NCBI RefSeq assembly: GCF_016862675.1
Contig: NZ_BONK01000003.1
Span: 248,001 to 312,000 of the forward strand
From: Cellulomonas chitinilytica
GTDB lineage: Bacteria; Actinomycetota; Actinomycetes; Actinomycetales; Cellulomonadaceae
Reading direction: 5' to 3'
Length of the DNA stretch: 64,000 nucleotides
Position numbers and translations under genes: made by a program. The notes beneath the pieces were generated by a model. It saw only the letters and a list, made by a program, of their open reading frames with translations, was not told the origin of the DNA and did not search any database. The number at the start of each line of letters is the position of its first letter. Position 1 is the first letter of the stretch. This document shows positions 53,738 to 61,877 of this stretch, in pieces.

Positions 53738-55512
53738 CGCGGGTCTGGGCGCCGGCTGCCGGCCGGGTCGACGTCGTGCTGCCGGCCACGGACGAGCGTC
53801 GACCGCTGGCCCGGGCCGGCGGCGGCTGGTGGCGCGGCGAGGACCTCTCGCCGGGGACGGACTACGGCTTCTCGCTGGACGGCGGGCCGGTGCGCCCGGA
53901 CCCCCGCAGCCGCTGGCAGCCGGCCGGGGTGCACGCTCCGAGCCGCGTGCTCGACCCGTCGGCGTGGACGTGGACGGACGACGGCTGGTCGGGCGTCGAC
54001 GTCCGCGGGCGGGTGCTCTACGAGCTGCACGTCGGCACGTTCACCCCCGGCGGGACCCTGGACGCGGCCGCGGAGCACCTCGACGAGCTCGTCGCCCTCG
54101 GGGTCGACGTCGTCGAGCTGATGCCGCTCGCGGCGTTCGACGGGCCGCGCGGCTGGGGCTACGACGGCGTGGCGATCTCGGCGGTCCACGAGCCCTACGG
54201 CGGCCCGGCCGCGCTGCACCGGTTCGTCGACGCCGCGCACGCCCGCGGGCTCGGCGTGTGCCTCGACGTGGTGCACAACCACCTCGGGCCGTCGGGCAAC
54301 TACCTCGCCGAGTTCGGCCCGTACTTCACCGACGCGCACCACACGCCGTGGGGCGCCGCCGTGAACCTCGACCAGGACGGCGCCGAGGAGGTGCGCCGGT
54401 GGGTGTGCGACAGCGCCCTCGGGTGGCTGCGCGACTTCCACCTCGACGCGCTGCGGCTGGACGCGGTGCACGCGCTGGTCGACGGGTCGCCCCGTCACCT
54501 CCTGGCGCAGCTGTCCGACGAGGTCGCCGCCCTGGGCGTCGAGCTGGGCCGGCCGTTGTCCCTCGTCGCGGAGTCCGACCTCAACGACCCGTCGACGGTC
54601 ACGCCGACCCCCGACGGCCTCGGGATGACCGCGCAGTGGGCCGACGACGTGCACCACGCGATCCACGCGCTGGTCACCGGAGAGCGGCACGGCTACTACG
54701 TCGACTTCGGCTCCCCGCAGGTGCTGCGCACGGCCCTGACCGGCGCGTTCGTCCACGCGGGGACGTGGTCGACGTTCCGCGGGCGGACCTGGGGCCGGCC
54801 CGTCCCGGCCGGCACCGACGGGCACCGGTTCGTGGTGGCGGCCTCCAACCACGACCAGGTGGGCAACCGGGCGCTGGGCGACCGGCCGTCCGCGCGCCTG
54901 GACCCCGGGCTGCTCGCCGTCGAGGCAGCCCTCGTCGTCCTGTCGCCGTTCACGCCGATGCTGTTCATGGGCGAGGAGTGGGGCGCGTCGACGCCCTGGC
55001 AGTACTTCACGTCGTACCCGGACGCCGAGCTCGGGGCGGCGGTGAGCCGAGGGCGACGAGAGGAGTTCGGCGGGCACGGGTGGCGCGACCTGTACGGCTC
55101 GGACATCGACGTCCCCGACCCCCAGTCGCCGGACACGTTCCGGCGCAGCGTGCTCGACCGGTCCGAGACCACGTCGGAACCGCACGCCCGCGTCCTCGAC
55201 TGGTACCGGCGGGTCGTCGCGCTGCGCCGCTCGGTGCCCGACCTCGCGTCCGGCGACCTGGCGGCGACGGACCTCGCCTGGGGCGACGGCTCCGACGACG
55301 GGCCGTTCCGGGGCTGGCTCGTGCTGCGGCGCGGAGCGGCGAGGGTCGTGGCGAACCTGTCCGACGCACCGCGCCCGGTCCGCCTCGACGTCGACGGGCC
55401 CGTGGACCTGGCCGAGGCGTGGGAGCCCGTGACGGTGACGGTCGACGGCGACGGCGTCGTCGTGGGCCTCGGCCCACGCTCCGTCGCGGTCCTGGTGCCC
55501 CCCGCCGGCTGA
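53734..55512 (+). CDS. treZ: Maltooligosyltrehalose trehalohydrolase
   Basis: The 592-residue GH13 enzyme releases trehalose from maltooligosyltrehalose. It has an N-terminal E-set domain, LYELHVGTFTPGGTLDAAAEHLDEL, LDVVHNHLGPSGNY, LDALRLDAVHALVD with the nucleophile aspartate, LVAESDLNDPSTV with the acid/base glutamate, and ASNHDQVGNRALGDRPS. GTG at 53734 overlaps the treY stop. It completes the glgX-treY-treZ operon. Three copies of a ten-base unit follow its end, each containing a TGA in the sequence GCCGGCTGAG. Confidence 0.95.
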   Translation: MTRVWAPAAGRVDVVLPATDERRPLARAGGGWWRGEDLSPGTDYGFSLDGGPVRPDPRSRWQPAGVHAPSRVLDPSAWTWTDDGWSGVDVRGRVLYELHVGTFTPGGTLDAAAEHLDELVALGVDVVELMPLAAFDGPRGWGYDGVAISAVHEPYGGPAALHRFVDAAHARGLGVCLDVVHNHLGPSGNYLAEFGPYFTDAHHTPWGAAVNLDQDGAEEVRRWVCDSALGWLRDFHLDALRLDAVHALVDGSPRHLLAQLSDEVAALGVELGRPLSLVAESDLNDPSTVTPTPDGLGMTAQWADDVHHAIHALVTGERHGYYVDFGSPQVLRTALTGAFVHAGTWSTFRGRTWGRPVPAGTDGHRFVVAASNHDQVGNRALGDRPSARLDPGLLAVEAALVVLSPFTPMLFMGEEWGASTPWQYFTSYPDAELGAAVSRGRREEFGGHGWRDLYGSDIDVPDPQSPDTFRRSVLDRSETTSEPHARVLDWYRRVVALRRSVPDLASGDLAATDLAWGDGSDDGPFRGWLVLRRGAARVVANLSDAPRPVRLDVDGPVDLAEAWEPVTVTVDGDGVVVGLGPRSVAVLVPPAG

Positions 55513-55541
55513 GGCCGCCGGCTGAGCCCCGGCCGGCTGAG
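55504..55541. repeat. Three near-tandem copies of the treZ 3' end
   Basis: GCCGGCTGAG occurs at 55504-55513 (containing the treZ stop), 55517-55526 and 55532-55541, with a degenerate fourth copy after it. The duplication repeats the last codons and the stop, so reading frames beyond treZ meet further TGA codons. It lies between convergent treZ and zapE. Confidence 0.75.
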
Positions 55542-55552
55542 CCCGCCGGCGG

Positions 55553-56632
55553 TCAGCCGAGCAGTGCTGCCCCGTCGGCGGCCAGCGACCCGAGGCGGGA
55601 CAGCGCCCGGTAGTACTTCTTGCGGTACCCGCCGGCGAGCATCTCCGCGGAGAACAGCGCCTGCTCCCCCGCGCCGCCGAGCAGCACCGGGACGTCCCGG
55701 TCGTAGAGCCGGTCGACGAGCACGACGAGCCGCAGGGCGACGTCCTGCGTGGGCACGGGCCCGATCCCGGTGAGCCCGACGAGGCCGACGCCGTCGAGCA
55801 GCGCGCCGTACCGGCTGGGGTGCACGGTCGCGAGGTGGTCGAGCAGCTGCTCGAAGTCGTCGAGCGTCGCGTCCGGGCGGGTGGCGACGGCGGCGCGGAC
55901 GGTGTCCTCGCCGAGCCCGTCGGCGTCCGTCACGACGGCGCGGTGCCGGTAGTCGTCGCCGTCGACGCGCAGCACCTCGAACCGGGCGGCGAGCGCCTGG
56001 ATCTCGCGCAGGAAGTCGTCGGCGGCGAATCGGCCCTCGCCGAGGGAGCCGGGCAGGGTGTTCGACGTGGCGGCGAGGGACACGCCGCGGTCGGTGAGCT
56101 CGCGCAGCAGCCGGCTCATGAGCACGGTGTCGCCGGGGTCGTCGAGCTCGAACTCGTCGATGCAGACGAGCCTGCGGGTGGCGAGCGCCTCGACGGTGGG
56201 CAGGAAGCCGAGCGCCCCGACGAGGTTGGTGTACTCGACGAATGTGCCGTAGGCGGAGTCGTGCGTCCCGACCGCGTGCGCCAGGGCGGTGAGGAGGTGG
56301 GTCTTGCCGACGCCGAACCCACCGTCGAGGTACACGGCGACCGGCTCGGCGGCCTTGCGGAACAGCCCCGCGCGCCGCCCGCCGGACGGGATCGTGCGCG
56401 CGGCGGCCCGGAGGCGCTCGACCGCGGCACGCTGGGACGGGTGCGCGGCGTCGGGCACGTACGAGTCGAACGACGCGTCGGCGAAGTGGCGGGGCGGCAC
56501 GAGCTCGGCGAGCAGCCGGTCCGAGGTGACGACCGGGCGCCGCTCGGTCAGCGAGGGCAGCATGTGCCGCTCGGACGGCTCCGTGCGGGCCGTCGCGGGC
56601 GCGACGAGGTGGGCACCGTCCGGGAGGGTCAC
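55553..56632 (-). CDS. zapE: ZapE/AFG1-family cell-division ATPase
   Basis: The 359-residue AAA+ protein has Walker A GGFGVGKTHLLTALAH, Walker B RLVCIDEFELDDPGDT and FVEYTNLVGALGFLPTVEAL between them. SNTLPGSLGEGRFAADDFLREIQALAARFE and the C-terminal LVDRLYDRDVPVLLGG are characteristic. ZapE acts on the Z ring in proteobacteria, while AFG1 homologues assist membrane protein turnover; the actinobacterial role is not established. GTG at 56632 starts the reading frame. It is divergent from the sulfate assimilation operon, and the intervening 390 bases belong mainly to that operon. Confidence 0.9.
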   Translation of the reverse strand: MTLPDGAHLVAPATARTEPSERHMLPSLTERRPVVTSDRLLAELVPPRHFADASFDSYVPDAAHPSQRAAVERLRAAARTIPSGGRRAGLFRKAAEPVAVYLDGGFGVGKTHLLTALAHAVGTHDSAYGTFVEYTNLVGALGFLPTVEALATRRLVCIDEFELDDPGDTVLMSRLLRELTDRGVSLAATSNTLPGSLGEGRFAADDFLREIQALAARFEVLRVDGDDYRHRAVVTDADGLGEDTVRAAVATRPDATLDDFEQLLDHLATVHPSRYGALLDGVGLVGLTGIGPVPTQDVALRLVVLVDRLYDRDVPVLLGGAGEQALFSAEMLAGGYRKKYYRALSRLGSLAADGAALLG

Positions 56633-56821
56633 GCCAGAAAGCGTACGACCGCGTCGGGGGCGGCTCGCGCGGGGGTGACGAGGCTCACGGTGAGCCGCGC
56701 CTGGCGTGTCGCCGACGGGGCCGATACACCCGTTCTGGACGGCCGTCCCATATCTCGGGAAGAGATCTCACCATCCGGACGCAGGCTCCCGCTGGCGCCG
56801 TTCGCATGACAACCTCGTGCG
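56633..56821 (+). promoter_or_regulatory. Promoter region of the sulfur operon
   Basis: The stretch between zapE and the upstream reading frame holds an inverted repeat ATCTC-GGGAA-GAGAT (56752-56766). This runs into GATCTCACCATCCGGACG (56764-56781), a sequence that recurs with one mismatch at 28289-28306. No strong -35/-10 pair is visible; CAACCT (56810-56815), six bases before the GTG at 56822, is a weak -10 candidate. A repressor site for sulfur control is plausible. No SAM riboswitch signature is seen. Confidence 0.4.
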
Positions 56822-56914
56822 GTGATCACGTCCGGGTTCCTCGCCTCGTGTCGGCCCATGTGCGCCGGCATCGCGGACCCGTGCATGTGCTGCTGCTGTC
56901 CGCGGATCGACTGA
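56822..56914 (+). CDS. Cysteine-rich upstream reading frame, probable attenuator leader peptide
   Basis: A GTG at 56822 opens 30 codons ending in TGA at 56912; an internal ATG at 56858 gives an 18-residue form, MCAGIADPCMCCCCPRID. The peptide has seven cysteines, four of them consecutive (TGC TGC TGC TGT, 56888-56899). Polycysteine upstream frames, often leaderless, are known in mycobacteria to attenuate cysteine-synthesis operons: ribosomes stall on Cys codons when charged tRNA-Cys is scarce. Its place about 110 bases before a sulfite reductase operon fits exactly. Whether GTG 56822 or ATG 56858 is the true start is unresolved. Confidence 0.75.
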   Translation: MITSGFLASCRPMCAGIADPCMCCCCPRID

Positions 56915-56945
56915 CCCCGCCCCCTCGTCCCCCCTCGGGCGCGCG

Positions 56946-56993
56946 GTCTGCGTCCCGAGCTCCGTCCCTCGCAGACGGTGGGTGCAGCCGCAC
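56946..56993 (+). promoter_or_regulatory. Leader RNA hairpin and alternative pairing partner
   Basis: GTCTGCG (56946-56952) pairs with CGCAGAC (56970-56976) around a 17-base loop. Just after it, CAGCCGCAC (56985-56993) can pair at eight of nine positions with GTGCTGCTG inside the polycysteine codons (56887-56895). A ribosome stalled on those codons would hide that strand and free the segment before the ribosome site at 57008. The switching model is an inference. Confidence 0.45.
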
Positions 56994-57021
56994 GTCCATG
57001 ATCCCCTGGAGGTAGCGCCCT

Positions 57022-58680
57022 ATGGCGCAGACCAGGATCGCCCCGCCCGCAGCCCGCCCCGAGGGCCAGTGGGCGTTCGACCAGCGTGAGCCCCTCAACG
57101 GCAACGAGAAGTTCAAGCAGGACGACGACGGCCTCAACGTCCGGCACCGGATCGAGACCATCTACTCCCGCGAGGGCTTCGCGTCGATCCCCGGCGAGGA
57201 CCTGCGCGGTCGCATGCGCTGGTGGGGTCTGTACACGCAGCGCAAGCCCGGCATCGACGGCGGCAAGACGGCCACGCTCGAGCCGCACGAGCTGGACGAC
57301 GAGTACTTCATGCTCCGCGTGCGCTGCGACGGCGGCGCCCTGAGCCTGCAGCAGCTGCGCACCATCGCGGAGATCTCCACCGAGTTCGGCCGGACCACGG
57401 CGGACATCACCGACCGGCAGAACATCCAGCTGCACTGGATCCGCATCGAGGACGTGCCCGAGATCTGGCGCCGGCTCGAGGCCGTCGGGCTGTCCACGCA
57501 GGAGGCCTGCGGCGACACCCCGCGCGTCATCCTCGGCTCCCCCGTCGCGGGCGTCGCGGCCGACGAGATCATCGACGGCACCCCCGCGGTCCGGGAGATC
57601 GCGGAGCGGTACATCGGGGACCCCGCGTTCTCGAACCTGCCCCGCAAGTTCAAGACCGCGATCAGCGGCTCCCCGCACCAGGACGTCGCCCACGAGATCA
57701 ACGACGTCGCGTTCGTCGGCGTCGTGCACCCCGAGCTCGGCCCGGGCTTCGACCTGTGGGTCGGCGGCGCGCTGTCCACCAACCCGAAGCTCGGCGTGCG
57801 GCTCGGCGCGTTCGTCTCGCTCGACCGGGTCCCCGAGGTGTGGACCGGCGTCGTCGGCATCTTCCGCGACTACGGCTACCGCCGCCTGCGTACCCGCGCC
57901 CGCCTGAAGTTCCTGGTCGCCGACTGGGGTGCCGAGCTGTTCCGCGAGGTGCTGGAGGGCGAGTACCTCGGGTACTCGCTGCCCGACGGCCCCGAGCCGC
58001 CCCCGCCGCCGACCGGCCGCCGCGACCACGTCGGCGTGCACCCGCAGAACGACGGCAACTTCTACGTCGGCGCCGCGCCGGTCGTCGGCCGCGTCTCCGG
58101 CCCGCTGCTGTCCCAGCTCGCGGACCTCATCGAGGCTGCCGGCTCCGACCGGCTGCGGCTGACCGTCGAGCAGAAGCTCGTGGTCCTCGACGTCGCGCCC
58201 GACAAGGTCGACACGCTCGTCGACGGCCTCGAGGAGGCCGGCCTGGCCGTGCGCACCGCCTCGACGTTCCGCCGCGGGACGCTGGCGTGCACGGGCATCG
58301 AGTTCTGCAAGCTCGCGATCGTCGAGACGAAGGCCCGCGCGAAGGCGCTGGTCGGCGAGCTCGAGGAGCGGCTGCCGACCTTCGACCAGCCCATCACGAT
58401 CAACCTCAACGGCTGCCCGAACTCGTGCGCCCGCATCCAGACGGCCGACATCGGCCTCAAGGGCGCGCTCGCGGGCGGCGAGGACGGCTACCAGGTCCAC
58501 CTCGGCGGCGGCCTCGGCCTGACCAGCGGGCTCGGCAAGACGCTGCGCGGCCTGCGCGTGCCGGCCCACGAGCTGCCCGACTACATCGAGCGGGTCGCGA
58601 CGAAGTTCGACGAGCAGCGCACCGAGGGCGAGCTGTTCGCGCAGTGGGTGCACCGGGCCGACGAGGAGGACCTGCGATGA
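57022..58680 (+). CDS. sir: Ferredoxin-dependent sulfite reductase (siroheme, 4Fe-4S)
   Basis: The 552-residue protein has the duplicated nitrite/sulfite reductase fold with siroheme and a 4Fe-4S cluster. Cluster cysteines are C423 and C429 in ACTGIEFCK and C465 and C469 in NGCPNSCAR. TTADITDRQNIQLHWIRIED and GDTPRVILGSPVAG are substrate/siroheme-binding segments. Nitrite reductases share this architecture, but the downstream cysH-cysD-cysN genes and cysteine-rich leader favour sulfite. ATG at 57022 follows GGAGG (57008-57012). It is the first enzyme gene of the operon. Confidence 0.93.
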   Translation: MAQTRIAPPAARPEGQWAFDQREPLNGNEKFKQDDDGLNVRHRIETIYSREGFASIPGEDLRGRMRWWGLYTQRKPGIDGGKTATLEPHELDDEYFMLRVRCDGGALSLQQLRTIAEISTEFGRTTADITDRQNIQLHWIRIEDVPEIWRRLEAVGLSTQEACGDTPRVILGSPVAGVAADEIIDGTPAVREIAERYIGDPAFSNLPRKFKTAISGSPHQDVAHEINDVAFVGVVHPELGPGFDLWVGGALSTNPKLGVRLGAFVSLDRVPEVWTGVVGIFRDYGYRRLRTRARLKFLVADWGAELFREVLEGEYLGYSLPDGPEPPPPPTGRRDHVGVHPQNDGNFYVGAAPVVGRVSGPLLSQLADLIEAAGSDRLRLTVEQKLVVLDVAPDKVDTLVDGLEEAGLAVRTASTFRRGTLACTGIEFCKLAIVETKARAKALVGELEERLPTFDQPITINLNGCPNSCARIQTADIGLKGALAGGEDGYQVHLGGGLGLTSGLGKTLRGLRVPAHELPDYIERVATKFDEQRTEGELFAQWVHRADEEDLR

Positions 58681-58829
58681 GCGAGTCCGCCCAGCGTGCG
58701 GTGCCGTACTACTGCCCGTTCTGCGCGAGCGAGGACCTGTGGCCGGCCAGCGAACGGCACGGCGAGTGGGAGTGCCGCTCCTGCGCCCGGGCGTTCGCGC
58801 TGAAGTTCGTGGGGGTGACCAGCGCATGA
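58677..58829 (+). CDS. Small zinc-ribbon protein of the cys operon
   Basis: The 50-residue protein has two CxxC pairs, YYCPFCASEDLW and WECRSCARAF, forming a zinc ribbon, and little else. ATG at 58677 overlaps the sulfite reductase stop by four bases, and its own stop overlaps cysH. Similar tiny cysteine-pair proteins accompany actinobacterial cys operons, as I recall. The role is unknown; zinc- or sulfur-responsive chaperoning of the reductases is only a guess. Tight coupling on both sides supports that it is a real gene. Confidence 0.8.
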   Translation: MSESAQRAVPYYCPFCASEDLWPASERHGEWECRSCARAFALKFVGVTSA

Positions 58830-59521
58830 CCGTCGACACCACCGACCTGCGGCAGCTCGCCGAGGACGCCGGCCGGGACCTCGAGGGTGCCCACCCGTCG
58901 GAGATCCTCGCGTGGGCGGGCCGGACGTTCGGGTCCGACCTCGTGGTCGCGTCGTCCATGGGCGACGAGGTGCTCGTCGACCTCGCCGCGAAGGCCGTGC
59001 CCGGGATCGACGTGATCTTCCTCGACACCGGCTACCACTTCGCGGAGACCCTCGGCACGCGCGACTACTACGCCGACTTCACGAACATCTCGCTGCGCAC
59101 GATCCTGCCGCTGCGCACGGTCGCCGAGCAGGACGCCGAGCACGGCCCCCGCCTGCACGACCGCGACCCGAACCTGTGCTGCGCGCTCCGCAAGGTCGAG
59201 CCCCTGGAGCGAGGACTCGCGCCGTACACGGCCTGGGTGACCGGGATGCGTCGCGAGGACGCCCCGACGCGCACCGACATCACGGTCGTCGGCTGGGACG
59301 TCAAGCGCGACAAGGTCAAGCTCAACCCGCTGGCCGCCTGGACGCAGGCCGACGTGGACGCCTACGTCGAGGAGCACCACGTGGTGCTCAACCCCCTGCG
59401 CCAGGCGGGCTACGCCTCGATCGGCTGCGCGCCGTGCACGCGCGCAGTTGCCCCCGGTGAGGACCCGAGGGCCGGCCGCTGGTCCGGCACCTCCAAGACG
59501 GAATGCGGTCTGCACACATGA
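58826..59521 (+). CDS. cysH: Adenylyl-sulfate (APS) reductase, 4Fe-4S type
   Basis: The 231-residue enzyme reduces activated sulfate to sulfite. The PP-loop segment is DLVVASSMGDEVLVDLA. The cysteine pairs C118-C119 (LCCALRKVEPL) and C201-x2-C204 (GCAPCTRAV) indicate the iron-sulfur form that uses APS directly, and the catalytic C227 is in ECGLH at the C terminus. Absence of a cysC kinase in the operon agrees with APS use. ATG at 58826 overlaps the zinc-ribbon gene, and the stop overlaps cysD. Confidence 0.94.
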   Translation: MTVDTTDLRQLAEDAGRDLEGAHPSEILAWAGRTFGSDLVVASSMGDEVLVDLAAKAVPGIDVIFLDTGYHFAETLGTRDYYADFTNISLRTILPLRTVAEQDAEHGPRLHDRDPNLCCALRKVEPLERGLAPYTAWVTGMRREDAPTRTDITVVGWDVKRDKVKLNPLAAWTQADVDAYVEEHHVVLNPLRQAGYASIGCAPCTRAVAPGEDPRAGRWSGTSKTECGLHT

Positions 59522-60438
59522 CGACGGTCACGACCCCCGCCCGCACGGGCCTGACGCAGCTGGACGCCCTCGAGTCCGAGGCGATCCACGTCATGCGCGA
59601 GGTCGCCGGCGAGTTCGAGCGGCCGGTGCTGCTGTTCAGCGGCGGCAAGGACTCGATCGTGATGCTGCACCTGGCGCGCAAGGCCTTCTGGCCGGCGCCG
59701 GTGCCGTTCACGCTCATGCACGTCGACACCGGCCACAACTTCCCCGAGGTCATCGACTACCGGGACGCCACGGTCGACGAGCTGGGCCTGCGCCTCGTCG
59801 TCGCGAGCGTGCAGGACGCGATCGACGACGGCCGCGTGGTCGAGCGTCCCGACGGCTCGCGCAACCCGCTGCAGACCGTGCCGCTGCTCGACGGCATCAC
59901 GACGCACCGCTTCGACGCCGTGTTCGGCGGCGGCCGGCGCGACGAGGAGAAGGCCCGCGCCAAGGAGCGGATGTTCTCCCTGCGCGACGAGTTCGGGCAG
60001 TGGGACCCGCGCCGGCAGCGCCCCGAGCTGTGGGACCTGTACAACGGCCGGCACAAGCCCGGCGAGCACGTGCGCGTGTTCCCGCTGTCGAACTGGACCG
60101 AGCTCGACGTGTGGCGGTACATCGAGCGCGAGGAGATCGTCCTCCCGTCGATCTACTACTCGCACGAGCGTGAGGTGTTCGCCCGCGACGGCATGTGGCT
60201 CGCCCCCGGCGAGTGGGGCGGCCCGCGCGCCGGCGAGACGCTCGAGACGCGGGTCGTGCGCTACCGCACCGTCGGCGACATGAGCTGCACGGGTGCCGTC
60301 GAGTCGACCGCGACGACGGTCGCGGACGTGATCGCCGAGGTGGCCGCGAGCCGGCTCACCGAGCGCGGCGCGACGCGCGCAGACGACCGGGCCTCGGAGG
60401 CCGCCATGGAGGACCGCAAGCGCGAGGGCTACTTCTGA
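59518..60438 (+). CDS. cysD: Sulfate adenylyltransferase subunit 2
   Basis: The 306-residue small subunit of ATP sulfurylase has the PP-loop SGGKDSIVMLHLA near residue 45, HVDTGHNFPEVIDYRD, FGGGRRDEEKARAKERMFSLRDEFGQWDPRRQRPELW and the C-terminal RYRTVGDMSCTGAV block. With CysN it makes APS from sulfate and ATP. ATG at 59518 overlaps the cysH stop by four bases, and the stop overlaps cysN by one base (TGATG). The length is normal. Confidence 0.96.
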   Translation: MTTVTTPARTGLTQLDALESEAIHVMREVAGEFERPVLLFSGGKDSIVMLHLARKAFWPAPVPFTLMHVDTGHNFPEVIDYRDATVDELGLRLVVASVQDAIDDGRVVERPDGSRNPLQTVPLLDGITTHRFDAVFGGGRRDEEKARAKERMFSLRDEFGQWDPRRQRPELWDLYNGRHKPGEHVRVFPLSNWTELDVWRYIEREEIVLPSIYYSHEREVFARDGMWLAPGEWGGPRAGETLETRVVRYRTVGDMSCTGAVESTATTVADVIAEVAASRLTERGATRADDRASEAAMEDRKREGYF

Positions 60439-61877
60439 TGACGACGGACACGAGCACGCTGCCCGCCACCGCTGACGACACGGCGACCGACCACGCACAG
60501 CGGGACCTGCTGCGCCTCGCGACGGCGGGCTCGGTCGACGACGGCAAGAGCACCCTGATCGGCCGGCTGCTCTACGACACGAAGTCGGTGCTGGCCGACC
60601 AGCTGGCCGCCGTCGAGGCGGCGACCGCGGCCCGCGGCGGCGGCGCCGTCGACCTCGCGCTGCTCACCGACGGGCTGCGGTCCGAGCGCGAGCAGGGCAT
60701 CACGATCGACGTGGCGTACCGCTACTTCTCGACGGCCCGGCGCGCGTTCGTCCTGGCGGACACGCCCGGCCACGTGCAGTACACGCGCAACATGGTGACC
60801 GGCGCGTCGACGGCCGAGCTCGCGATCGTTCTGGTCGACGCCCGCAAGGGCGTCCTCGAGCAGACCCGCCGGCACGCCACGATCACCGCGCTGCTCGGCG
60901 TCCCGCACGTGGTGCTCGCAGTGAACAAGATGGACCTCGTGGACTTCGACGAGACCACGTTCCGGACGATCGCCGACGACTTCGCCCAGTACGCCGCGGC
61001 CATCGGCCTCACGGACGTGCAGGCGGTGCCGCTGTCGGCGCTCGACGGTGACAACGTCGTGGACCGCTCGGCGCGTACGCCCTGGTACGACGGCCCGACG
61101 CTGCTCGACCACCTGGAGTCCGTCCCGGTCGACCGCGACGCGCACACCGAGGCGTTCCGGTTCCCCGTGCAGGTCGTCATCCGGCCGCGCACGCCCGAGC
61201 ACCCCGACTACCGCGGGTACGCCGGCAGGATCGCCTCGGGTGTCGTGCGCGTCGGCGACGAGGTCACGGTGCTGCCCTCCGGCAAGGCGAGCACCATCAC
61301 GGGGATCGACACGTTCGATGGCCCGCTCGACGAGGCCCACGCGCCGCAGTCCGTCACGCTGCGCCTCGCCGACGACGTCGACGTGGCCCGCGGCGACGTG
61401 CTCGTGCCGTCCGGGTCCACCGTGACGGTGGGCCAGGACCTCGAGGGCACGGTGTGCTGGCTCGCCGAGCGGCGCAGCGTGCTCGGCGCCCGCGTGCTCG
61501 TGCGCATCGGCACCCGCACCGTCCGGGCGCTGCTGCGCGAGGTCAACGCGCGGCTCGACGTGGACACGCAGACCGTCGAGGTGTGGGACGGCGTCGACAC
61601 GCTGCACGCCGTCGACGCGACGGACACGTCGTCGGACGTCGCACCCCGGGCGCTCACGCTCAACGCCATCGGGCGGGTGAAGGTCCGACTCGCGGAGCCG
61701 GTCGTGCTCGACGACTACGCGGAGCACCGCCGCACCGGCGGGTTCCTGCTCGTCGACCCCGCGGACGGCACCACGCTCGCCGCGGGTCTCGTCGGTCCGA
61801 CGCTGCTCGACCGCCTGACCCCCACGCCTCCCCCGGGCGCGCACGACGACGACTGGCTGGCGGGGGCCGGGATATGA
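60438..61877 (+). CDS. cysN: Sulfate adenylyltransferase subunit 1 (GTPase)
   Basis: The 479-residue elongation-factor-like GTPase has G1 AGSVDDGKST, G2/G3 around EREQGITIDVAYRYF and DTPGHVQYTRNMVTGAS, and G4 NKMDLVDF. It couples GTP hydrolysis to APS formation by CysD. The protein ends after the beta-barrel domains, so there is no fused CysC kinase as in many actinobacterial CysNC proteins. This matches a pathway that reduces APS rather than PAPS. The stop overlaps the next gene by four bases. Confidence 0.95.
   Translation: MTTDTSTLPATADDTATDHAQRDLLRLATAGSVDDGKSTLIGRLLYDTKSVLADQLAAVEAATAARGGGAVDLALLTDGLRSEREQGITIDVAYRYFSTARRAFVLADTPGHVQYTRNMVTGASTAELAIVLVDARKGVLEQTRRHATITALLGVPHVVLAVNKMDLVDFDETTFRTIADDFAQYAAAIGLTDVQAVPLSALDGDNVVDRSARTPWYDGPTLLDHLESVPVDRDAHTEAFRFPVQVVIRPRTPEHPDYRGYAGRIASGVVRVGDEVTVLPSGKASTITGIDTFDGPLDEAHAPQSVTLRLADDVDVARGDVLVPSGSTVTVGQDLEGTVCWLAERRSVLGARVLVRIGTRTVRALLREVNARLDVDTQTVEVWDGVDTLHAVDATDTSSDVAPRALTLNAIGRVKVRLAEPVVLDDYAEHRRTGGFLLVDPADGTTLAAGLVGPTLLDRLTPTPPPGAHDDDWLAGAGI

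Noticed and set aside
56633..56821. SAM or other sulfur riboswitch upstream of the cys operon
   Set aside because: No conserved SAM riboswitch core is visible; the polycysteine frame gives a better explanation.
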